Assembly: GCA_023134875.1 (NCBI GenBank) | Contig: JAGLUH010000430.1 | Span: forward strand, 1-5,053 | Direction of reading: 5' to 3' | Origin: Candidatus Zixiibacteriota bacterium | GTDB taxonomy: Bacteria; Zixibacteria; MSB-5A5; CAIYYT01 | DNA length: 5,053 bases | Position numbers and translations under genes: made by a program | Shown here: positions 1-5,053 of the stretch, piece by piece | How positions within the stretch are numbered: the first letter of the stretch is position 1 | Layout of the letters: each line of letters begins with the position of its first letter | Notes under the pieces: model-generated | Told to the model about the DNA's origin: nothing | The model's input: only the letters and a program-made list of their open reading frames with translations | The model's database searches: none

Positions 1-948
1 ACAGCGGAGGGTAGGGCTGGCTACTTCTACGAATTCTGCGAAGAAGCCAAGAAACGGATGATGCGTGGCATCAAGCCCAACAAGATGGAGTTCAAGTTCT
101 TCTTTTTCCCCTGGTGGCGTGATCCCCGATACAACCTGGAACCACACGGGGTCGTTATCACGACTGAGATGCAGGGATATTTTGAAGAACTCGAGAGTGT
201 AGGCATTGTTCTCACCGACTCACAAAAAGCGTGGTATGTCACGAAGCAGAGGCAACAAGGTGACGACATGCTGCGAGAGTTCCCTTCGACACCGGCCGAG
301 GCATTCAAGGCATCTGTCGTCGGCGCCTATTACTCGTCGGAGATGGTTGAACTCCGAAAAGGTAAACGAATTGGTAAGGTTCCATACGATCCGCTGTACC
401 CTGTTAACACGTTCTGGGATATCGGGTTCAATGATAAGATGGCGATCTGGTTCCATCAAAGAATTGGCGCCAGGAACCACCTGATCGATTATTTAGAGGG
501 ATCCGGTGAAGGGCTCGGTTATTATGTCCGGATCATGCTCAAAGATAAACCTTACATTTATGGTAACCATTATCTACCTCACGATGGTGCAAACCACTCA
601 GCACAGACCGGTGATACATTCGAGGAATACGCGAGAAAAAAGGGTCTGCGGGATATCCAAGTCATTCCGCGAGCGAAGAACGCAGACGAGGTTCTGAAGG
701 GTATTGAGGCTGTTCGGGTCTTCCTCGGAACCACTTGGATTGACGAGGAGAAGTGTGACAAAGGTATAAAATGTCTTGACAATTACAAGAAACAATGGGA
801 TCCAAATCTTAGTGAGTTTAAGCGCACGCCGTTGCATGACTATTCGTCGAACGGGGCTGATTCCCTGCGATGTGGCGCTGTTGGTTATAAGCAACAGATT
901 CAGATCATGGAATCAGATCTCGTTCCAGAGCATGCAGTGGACTTCTAA
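1..948 (+). CDS. Phage terminase large subunit, C-terminal part (5' end outside window)
   Basis: This is the DNA-packaging motor ATPase/nuclease, which cuts concatemeric phage DNA and drives it into the prohead through the portal. The frame is open from base 1, so the 315 visible residues are a C-terminal fragment and the ATG at 58 is internal. Residues 1-4 (TAEG) look like the end of the ATPase coupling motif (usually S/T-T-A-x-G). Residues 31-45 hold the aromatic FFFFPWWRDPRY stretch typical of the ATPase/linker region, followed by the common EFPSTPAEAF segment near residue 95. The RNase H-like nuclease domain follows, with candidate metal-binding aspartates in order: D140 (FWDIGF), D195 (LPHDGA) and D287 (NGADSLR), plus H279-D280 just before the last. 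All three acidic positions are present, so the nuclease looks intact. The Walker A and B motifs must lie upstream. The stop is 15 bases before the next gene. Assignment is from motif recognition; the exact terminase subfamily is not determined. Confidence 0.94.
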   Translation, partial: TAEGRAGYFYEFCEEAKKRMMRGIKPNKMEFKFFFFPWWRDPRYNLEPHGVVITTEMQGYFEELESVGIVLTDSQKAWYVTKQRQQGDDMLREFPSTPAEAFKASVVGAYYSSEMVELRKGKRIGKVPYDPLYPVNTFWDIGFNDKMAIWFHQRIGARNHLIDYLEGSGEGLGYYVRIMLKDKPYIYGNHYLPHDGANHSAQTGDTFEEYARKKGLRDIQVIPRAKNADEVLKGIEAVRVFLGTTWIDEEKCDKGIKCLDNYKKQWDPNLSEFKRTPLHDYSSNGADSLRCGAVGYKQQIQIMESDLVPEHAVDF

Positions 949-949
949 C

Positions 950-956
950 GAAGGAG
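950..956 (+). promoter_or_regulatory. Strong Shine-Dalgarno site (GAAGGAG) that fixes a GTG start
   Basis: GAAGGAG lies 7 bases upstream of the GTG at 964, directly after the terminase stop. The first ATG in that frame (997) has no comparable site and would remove the recognisable MPAKS N-terminus, so GTG 964 is the supported start. Confidence 0.8.
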
Positions 957-963
957 AAATCAA

Positions 964-1146
964 GTGCCGGCTAAAAGCGTAGCCCAGAAGAAATTGATGC
1001 ATGCGGCAGAGAACATCAAAAAGGGTAAGGCCAAACCTACGGGTAAGGCGGCCAAGGTCGCCGAACAGATGACCAAAGGGCAGCTTAAGGACTACACAAA
1101 AGGTAGCACCAAAGGGTTGCCGCAGAAGGTCAAGAAGAAGAAATAG
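964..1146 (+). CDS. Small lysine-rich DUF3008-like phage protein
   Basis: A 60-residue protein starting at GTG. It contains 18 lysines, no arginine and only three acidic residues (E16, E34, D43), so it is very basic. The N-terminus MPAKSVAQKKLM, the central MTKGQLKDY and the C-terminal KGLPQKVKKKK match what I recall of the DUF3008 family (small proteins starting MPAKS, common in phages and some bacteria, function unknown). Residues 6-20 and 28-44 look helical; the end is a lysine tail. The charge suggests nucleic-acid binding, but that is inference. Its place directly after the large terminase raises the possibility of a packaging or head accessory role. It is not an evident small terminase: at 60 residues it is short for one and no helix-turn-helix is obvious. 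Its stop is 12 bases before the next start. CDS confidence is high; family assignment is moderate. Confidence 0.82.
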   Translation: MPAKSVAQKKLMHAAENIKKGKAKPTGKAAKVAEQMTKGQLKDYTKGSTKGLPQKVKKKK

Positions 1147-1158
1147 AGGAGACCACCT

Positions 1159-1395
1159 ATGGCAGGCAATCCAGTAATCAGCAGACCGGTTGTTACTAGG
1201 GTCATAGACGTTGGGGAAGTAGTTGAACGACTCGATCCCGATCGACATTCGCCGATGATTGCATATCAATTCAGCAATGGTCGCAATTTCGTCAAACGTC
1301 AAGAGTACCAGGACATAGTCATACCTAACCAATATATAGATCAGTCGGGGAATCCATACGCCGACGGAACAGGTGAAACTTATGAAGATGCTTAA
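1159..1395 (+). CDS. Hypothetical 78-residue phage protein
   Basis: I do not recognise this protein. It starts at ATG 1159 with GAGGAG at 1146-1151, 7 bases upstream, a good ribosome binding site that overlaps the preceding stop codon. Residues 8-25 are rich in beta-branched residues (PVVTRVIDVGEVVERL); a second likely strand region is around MIAYQFSNGRNFVKR near residues 33-47. The last 17 residues are polar and acidic, rich in Gly, Asp, Glu and Tyr, and are probably disordered. There is no signal peptide, membrane segment or cysteine. The 3' end overlaps the start of the next gene (ATG 1382) by 14 bases in another frame, suggesting co-translation. Position between terminase and a fibre-like gene suggests a minor virion or assembly protein, but nothing in the sequence shows this. 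Confidence 0.75.
   Translation: MAGNPVISRPVVTRVIDVGEVVERLDPDRHSPMIAYQFSNGRNFVKRQEYQDIVIPNQYIDQSGNPYADGTGETYEDA
1371..1376 (+). promoter_or_regulatory. Shine-Dalgarno site (AGGTGA) favouring the ATG at 1382
   Basis: AGGTGA lies 5 bases before ATG 1382, inside the end of the preceding gene. An upstream in-frame GTG at 1373 would overlap this site and has only a weak CGGA ahead of it. Starting at 1382 gives MKMLNRF, a normal signal-peptide n-region; starting at GTG 1373 would add only three residues (MKL), so the biology changes little. Confidence 0.55.
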
Positions 1396-1456
1396 TAGGT
1401 TCCTTGCATTATTTCTCGCATTATCCCTCATCAGTCCAGTCGCCGGTGTGGAGGCT
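1382..1456 (+). other. Candidate Sec signal peptide coding segment (residues 1-25)
   Basis: Residues K2 and R6 give a positive n-region, F7-I17 is an unbroken hydrophobic core, P19 and G22 form a helix-breaking c-region, and V23-E24-A25 fits the -3/-1 small-residue rule for signal peptidase I. There is no cysteine at the +1 position (K26), so it is not a lipoprotein signal. The alternative is an uncleaved membrane anchor, but the core is short and the V-x-A site is good. Confidence 0.7.
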
Positions 1457-2794
1457 AAACGATTCAGCGACAATACGAATCTTGACACCATTCCAAGTAC
1501 CTTCGAGTTTGTCGGTAATGAACCCGGGCAGAACGACAAGAATGCAACCTACTCGCTGACCTCGAGTCAGATTCGTGATGATCTTGTCATCGGTGATATT
1601 CCTGATCTCAGCAGTCTTTATCTCGCGACCGGCGGTCTTTCAAATAATCTTGTCTATGTCAACAGTGTGGATGATCTACCCACCCCGGTCGCGGGGGTCA
1701 TTACTCTCGTGGATAATACGAACTATCGGATCTCTGGCGCAGTGAATCTGGGAACCGACAGACTTACACTTGGTGAGAATAACGCCGTATATGCAGGTAA
1801 CAGATTTGCCCCGTTGATCACTTACACCGGCACAGGATCCTTGTTCACAGGGGTCGATAAGCATTTCCAGCTATCCAATGTCGCTATCGACTGCCCCAAT
1901 GATGGTCAAGTTTATGACCTCTCCTGTACACCGTCATCCGGCGGCAAGATCCTATATCATCAAGGGGTTACCGTTTTCAACTGCGGCAATTTCGGGACAT
2001 TTGACGATATGGACATCGTCAATATCAACAACTCGTCAGCATTGAATTGTAAGCACGGTTTCATCATCCAGGGGACTACAAACTGGACTTTCTTTGGTAT
2101 CACAAAGGTTGCGCTTACTTCAACTAATACAACGTTCAAAGGTATCGATCTCAACAACTCAGTGCATCAGACATTTGAGTTGAGCAACCTCGTTCTTAGA
2201 GCGCCGGCAGGCGCCATTGGTATCGAGGGCCTGGCAAACAGTGCAAATATCAGTTCCGGGAATCTCGCGGTAGTAACCAATGGGGAATTCTCTGGTGGTC
2301 TGACACCGACGTCAGGGATAACCAATAGCGACATCCGCTGGAAATTCAAAGATAATGCAGGGATCTGTGATACCACTCAAGATGTGCTGCTTGCCTTCGT
2401 TAATAATGCTCTTGAGACAACCATCGTCACGATAAATGTGCCGGTAGTAGTTAATGCAGTATGGACAGTCGAACGATCATCGAAATTCACAGGCACGAGT
2501 GCTGGCAAAGCGACATGTGATGCGGAACGTGAGGCAATTTATTCTGTTGATCTGTCGCTCGGTCTCGTTTCTGTCGGAGGGGGAGCACTTGATGTCACCA
2601 TGTATCTTGCCAAAGATGGTATAAAGATTGATGGTTCTGCGATAAAATTGACAATATCTGGGACCGTACCACAGAATGCGTCTATTCCATGGCAACTTTC
2701 TTTGGATGAGATAGAATACGTAGAAGTGATGATTGCGAATAATACCAGCACTATCAATGTCATTGCAGAATATGGTAAATTAAGGATTAAGTGA
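1382..2794 (+). CDS. Predicted beta-solenoid tailspike/fibre-like protein with N-terminal signal peptide
   Basis: A 470-residue protein from ATG 1382. Residues 1-25 resemble a Sec signal peptide: basic MKMLNR, hydrophobic FLALFLALSLIS, then VEA before a likely cleavage after A25. Residues 26-85 form a polar N-terminal part ending in a DIPDLSSLYL stretch of the kind seen near N-termini of phage fibres. Residues 90 to about 305 are Gly/Asn/Thr/Ser-rich with repeated short beta segments (VYVNSVDDLP, GVITLVDNTNYRISG, FQLSNVAIDC, FELSNLVLRAP), the look of a right-handed parallel beta-helix. From residue 317 (DIRWKFKDN) a separate beta-rich domain begins, possibly a trimerising or jelly-roll tip. 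Six cysteines (171, 182, 201, 223, 329, 379) could pair if the protein is exported. No polysaccharide-lyase or hydrolase active site can be assigned by eye. The gene overlaps both neighbours, so it is integral to this operon. Fold is inferred from composition and pattern; a fibre, decoration or host-surface role remains open. Confidence 0.85.
   Translation: MKMLNRFLALFLALSLISPVAGVEAKRFSDNTNLDTIPSTFEFVGNEPGQNDKNATYSLTSSQIRDDLVIGDIPDLSSLYLATGGLSNNLVYVNSVDDLPTPVAGVITLVDNTNYRISGAVNLGTDRLTLGENNAVYAGNRFAPLITYTGTGSLFTGVDKHFQLSNVAIDCPNDGQVYDLSCTPSSGGKILYHQGVTVFNCGNFGTFDDMDIVNINNSSALNCKHGFIIQGTTNWTFFGITKVALTSTNTTFKGIDLNNSVHQTFELSNLVLRAPAGAIGIEGLANSANISSGNLAVVTNGEFSGGLTPTSGITNSDIRWKFKDNAGICDTTQDVLLAFVNNALETTIVTINVPVVVNAVWTVERSSKFTGTSAGKATCDAEREAIYSVDLSLGLVSVGGGALDVTMYLAKDGIKIDGSAIKLTISGTVPQNASIPWQLSLDEIEYVEVMIANNTSTINVIAEYGKLRIK
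2781..2786 (+). promoter_or_regulatory. Shine-Dalgarno site (TAAGGA) for the gene at 2794
   Basis: TAAGGA lies 7 bases before ATG 2794, within the last codons of the preceding gene. An overlapping GTG at 2791 is only 4 bases from the site, so ATG 2794 is preferred. Stop and start share one base (TGATG), the arrangement used for translational reinitiation. Confidence 0.65.
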
Positions 2795-3147
2795 TGTCTA
2801 TATCAAAGAAAGATATTGCAACTGAACTCTGCTGCAATAAGATTGAGGCAGCAGTCGGTCGGAAACTGGCGAACCTCTACAAGGGTTACCAATGGCATAT
2901 CGAATGCAAATGGCAAGCTGGTGTTGTTGAGATCAAGAACCTGACGATCCATGGCGATTATGGTTTCGTGCTGTATCTGAAGGAACTGCTGAATGATATC
3001 AATCTTGATACCGTGATGAGAGCCGGTGGCGAATTGCTGGAGCGTTGCGGTCTGCCGACAACTCATCGACCTGAGAACTTCAACGATCTCGTTAAACGTG
3101 ATCTCAGAGGTAATGTCGTGATCGGAGATACACATGGAGCGTCCTGA
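2794..3147 (+). CDS. Hypothetical 117-residue protein preceding the portal
   Basis: I do not recognise a named family. The protein reads as a small alpha/beta domain: an N-terminal helix (about residues 4-28, KKDIATELCCNKIEAAVG), aromatic beta strands (YQWHIECKW, near 33-41; GVVEIKNLTIHG, near 43-54; YGFVLYL, near 56-62), then helices around KELLNDINLDTVMRAGGELLERCG (63-86) and a polar tail. There is no signal peptide or membrane segment. It starts at ATG 2794, sharing one base with the preceding TGA, and its last 14 bases overlap the portal start in another frame, so it is translationally tied to both neighbours. The tight link to the portal gene makes a head or portal assembly role plausible, but that is inference from position only. 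Confidence 0.82.
   Translation: MSISKKDIATELCCNKIEAAVGRKLANLYKGYQWHIECKWQAGVVEIKNLTIHGDYGFVLYLKELLNDINLDTVMRAGGELLERCGLPTTHRPENFNDLVKRDLRGNVVIGDTHGAS
3124..3127 (+). promoter_or_regulatory. Shine-Dalgarno core (GGAG) for the portal start at 3134
   Basis: GGAG lies 6 bases before ATG 3134, within the 3' end of the preceding gene. The next in-frame ATG (3170) lacks a comparable site, which supports 3134 as the portal start. Confidence 0.65.
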
Positions 3148-5053
3148 AAACTATACCCAGATTGATGCAATGGATCAGCAGAATCGCGACTCAGGTCAGG
3201 ACATGCAGGTTGAGCATGGCTCGATCAATGTCAGGGATAATAACGGAAATATCCGCTGGGTCGGTATAGCTCGGAATGCTTACAATACATCTACCGATTA
3301 CTTCGACGCTAATATCCGGCGCCAGATCGAACGGAACATCAACCTGTTCAGATCGAAGCACCCAGCCGGCAGTAAATACTATTCCGAATCGTTCAAATTT
3401 CGCAGTAAGATTTTTCGCCCGAAGACCCGGTCGATGATCCGCAGGCACGAAGCTACAGCCGCCCAGGCGTTCTTCAGCACTGCTGATGCTGTCAGCTGCT
3501 GTGCAGAGGACCAGAGCAACAAGGAGCACGTTGCCGGTGCAATTTTTGCCAAAAATCTCGTCAACTATCGGCTGGAGCACAGCATCCCTTGGTTTCTGAC
3601 GGTCGTTGGGGGATACCAGGATGCAATGACTACCGGCGCCGTTATCAGTCGTCAGGAATGGGTATTCAAGAGCAAGGAGGTTGACAAAGAAGTTCCGGAT
3701 CTTGATGAGCGTGGCCAGGCAATCTACGACGAATTCGGTCGTGCTGCGATGACCACTGAGAAAGAGACCGTCGTCGAGCAGGATCATCCGGATATCGTCT
3801 TATTACCGACTGAAAACTTCCGTTTTGACCCGGCATGTGATTGGCGTGATCCGGTAAAGAGCAGTCCATATTTGATTGAACTGATGCCGATGTACGTGTA
3901 TCAGGTCAAAGAGCGGATGGATATTGATAACGAGAAGACCGGCGAAAAGAAGTGGCATAGATACACCGATGGTGAGATCACTTCTGCCATTGAAACCGGT
4001 AACTATGACAGCACCCGGCTAGTGCGTGAAGGTCAGCGGGAAGATAGCAAGGACATTCGACACGAGGTAGGTCTGTTCGACATTGTCTGGGTTCATCGGA
4101 ATATCGTCAACATTGAAGGTGATGATTGGCTCTACTACACCCTTGGTACCGATTTTCTGTTATCCGAACCTGTACCTGTTGATGAAGTGTTTTTGCATGG
4201 TCGCCCATACGCTGTCGGTACTGCCAACATCGAGACTCACAAAGTCTATCCGGCCGGTATCCCGGAATTAGGACAGGATCTGCAGGCTGAGGCAAACGAT
4301 ATCGCCAATGGTCGGCTAGACAATATCAAATTGATTCTGAACAAGCGGCATCTGGTCAAACGTGGCACTAATGTCGATTGGCGGGCACTGACCACCAGCA
4401 CCCCTGGTGGAGTAGTGCTGGTTGATGATCTGAACCATATCAAAGAAGAAGCCATGTCAGACATCACCTCTTCCTCATATCAGGAACAGGATCGCATCAA
4501 CGTTGATTTCGATGAACTCGTGGGTACGTTCACTCAGGGATCCGTGCAGACCAATCGATCTCTGAATGAAACCGTTGGTGGTATGAATATAGCGCAGGAC
4601 GACAGCAATCTCGTCAGCGAATATCAGCTGCGGATATTCGTCGAGACCTGGGCAGAGCGTGTCTTGAGACAGATCGTGCAGATGGAGATTCATTACGAAA
4701 CTGATACCCGTATCCTTGCTCTTGCTTCGGGAGAATATCAAGCTGCCGCAGAGATAGTCGAAGAGTTGATCAAGGTCCCTATGGGTGTCCGTGTTTCGAT
4801 CGGATTTGGCTCAACTTCACCATCTAAACGGATCGAAAAGATGGCGATCGGTCTTGATACTGTGGCAAAATTTGCCCCGCAGAAACTGCAACAGCTTGAT
4901 GGGAACGAGGTCGTCAAAGAAGTATTTGGTGCGTTGGGTTTCCGCGATGGATCTCGGTTCTTCAAGTCGGAGGACCAGGTTGATCCACAGGTCGCTGAAC
5001 TGCAAGCTCAACTCCAGGAAGCGATGGAAATCATTAAAACTAAGAAGTTGGAG
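3134..5053 (+). CDS. P22-type phage portal protein (3' end outside window)
   Basis: The portal forms the ring at the head vertex through which the terminase pumps DNA and to which the tail attaches. From ATG 3134 the frame is open for 640 residues to the window end; P22-type portals are about 700 residues or more, so most of the protein is here. Visible landmarks: residues 42-106, a charged N-terminal part ending in FRSKIFRPKTRSMIRRHEA, typical of these portals; T226 onward, TENFRFDPACDWRDPVKSSPY, a hallmark segment; 373-411, PAGIPELGQDLQAEANDI and the following RLDNIKLILNKRHLVKRG, the conserved stretch leading into the helical part; 471-485, VQTNRSLNETVGGMN; and from D617 a heptad-like, Gln/Glu/Leu-rich helix (VAELQAQLQEAMEII) that may begin the C-terminal barrel or coiled coil. 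No disruption is seen. It overlaps the preceding gene by 14 bases. Scaffold and capsid genes would be expected downstream, outside the window. Confidence 0.93.
   Translation, partial: MERPENYTQIDAMDQQNRDSGQDMQVEHGSINVRDNNGNIRWVGIARNAYNTSTDYFDANIRRQIERNINLFRSKHPAGSKYYSESFKFRSKIFRPKTRSMIRRHEATAAQAFFSTADAVSCCAEDQSNKEHVAGAIFAKNLVNYRLEHSIPWFLTVVGGYQDAMTTGAVISRQEWVFKSKEVDKEVPDLDERGQAIYDEFGRAAMTTEKETVVEQDHPDIVLLPTENFRFDPACDWRDPVKSSPYLIELMPMYVYQVKERMDIDNEKTGEKKWHRYTDGEITSAIETGNYDSTRLVREGQREDSKDIRHEVGLFDIVWVHRNIVNIEGDDWLYYTLGTDFLLSEPVPVDEVFLHGRPYAVGTANIETHKVYPAGIPELGQDLQAEANDIANGRLDNIKLILNKRHLVKRGTNVDWRALTTSTPGGVVLVDDLNHIKEEAMSDITSSSYQEQDRINVDFDELVGTFTQGSVQTNRSLNETVGGMNIAQDDSNLVSEYQLRIFVETWAERVLRQIVQMEIHYETDTRILALASGEYQAAAEIVEELIKVPMGVRVSIGFGSTSPSKRIEKMAIGLDTVAKFAPQKLQQLDGNEVVKEVFGALGFRDGSRFFKSEDQVDPQVAELQAQLQEAMEIIKTKKLE
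4392..4422 (+). repeat. Overlapping inverted repeats inside the portal gene
   Basis: CCACCAG (4392-4398) is complementary to CTGGTGG (4404-4410) with a 5-base loop. ACCAGCAC (4394-4401) is complementary to GTGCTGGT (4415-4422) with a 13-base loop. Both are perfect pairings, share the same left arm and so cannot form together. No T-run follows, so this is not a terminator. It may simply follow from the codons for a TTSTPGGVVLV stretch. Confidence 0.35.

Noticed and set aside
598..894. Antisense open frame inside the terminase nuclease domain
   Set aside because: The + strand carries the conserved nuclease motifs through this stretch; the antisense product has no recognisable features.
1373..1395. 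Programmed frameshift joining the 78-residue protein to the solenoid protein
   Set aside because: No recognisable slippery heptamer is present, and the downstream frame has its own start, ribosome binding site and a signal peptide, which only makes sense at an N-terminus.
913..1539. Long antisense open frame (208 codons) spanning the end of the terminase gene, both small genes and the start of the solenoid gene
   Set aside because: It runs opposite to six well-supported genes and across all their junctions, and matches no family I recognise. Its hydrophobic, Leu/Phe-rich product is what antisense reading of lysine-rich genes gives.
1682..1698. GC-rich hairpin (ACCCC...GGGGT) as a possible terminator
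   Set aside because: It is short, lies inside the solenoid gene and is not followed by a T-run. No other terminator was seen, in keeping with continuous transcription through the cluster.
2201..2214. Short inverted repeat GCGCC/GGCGC
   Set aside because: A 5-bp stem inside coding sequence for an alanine/glycine/proline stretch; expected by chance.
3191..3787. Antisense open frame (198 codons) within the portal gene
   Set aside because: It lies wholly inside a confidently recognised portal sequence; no clear ribosome binding site or recognisable protein pattern supports it.
1..5053. tRNA genes, CRISPR arrays, insertion sequences, attachment sites or defence genes
   Set aside because: Almost every base is accounted for by the six same-strand genes; no cloverleaf, spaced direct repeats, transposase or terminal inverted repeats were seen on either strand.

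Overview
This window is a compact, fully coding stretch of a tailed double-stranded DNA bacteriophage (or prophage) genome. It covers part of the DNA packaging and head-assembly module. Six genes all lie on the + strand in one tight run. The gaps are at most 15 bases, three of the five junctions overlap, and there is no internal terminator or stretch without a gene. Nothing in the window identifies the host. The Shine-Dalgarno sites (GAAGGAG, GAGGAG, TAAGGA), the one GTG and several ATG starts and the roughly balanced base composition fit an ordinary bacterial host. A P22-type portal suggests a podovirus-like phage, but such portals are not exclusive to podoviruses. No host gene, tRNA, insertion sequence, CRISPR array or integrase is visible.

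Layout: (1) 1-948, the C-terminal part of the terminase large subunit, cut by the window start; it holds the end of the ATPase domain and the whole RNase H-like nuclease domain. (2) 964-1146, a 60-residue, extremely lysine-rich protein resembling the DUF3008 family. (3) 1159-1395, a 78-residue protein of unknown function. (4) 1382-2794, a 470-residue predicted beta-solenoid (tailspike- or fibre-like) protein with an N-terminal sequence that looks like a Sec signal peptide. (5) 2794-3147, a 117-residue unknown protein coupled to its neighbours. (6) 3134-5053, a P22-type portal protein, open at the window end after 640 residues.

Together the terminase and the portal form the packaging motor: the terminase cuts concatemeric DNA and pumps it through the portal ring at the head vertex. 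The small genes between them are probably minor virion or assembly proteins, but only their position supports that.

The feature most worth attention is gene 4. A large fibre-like protein with a predicted export signal and six cysteines sits inside the packaging module between terminase and portal. Tail fibre genes usually lie late in the structural cluster, and virion proteins assembled in the cytoplasm normally lack signal peptides.
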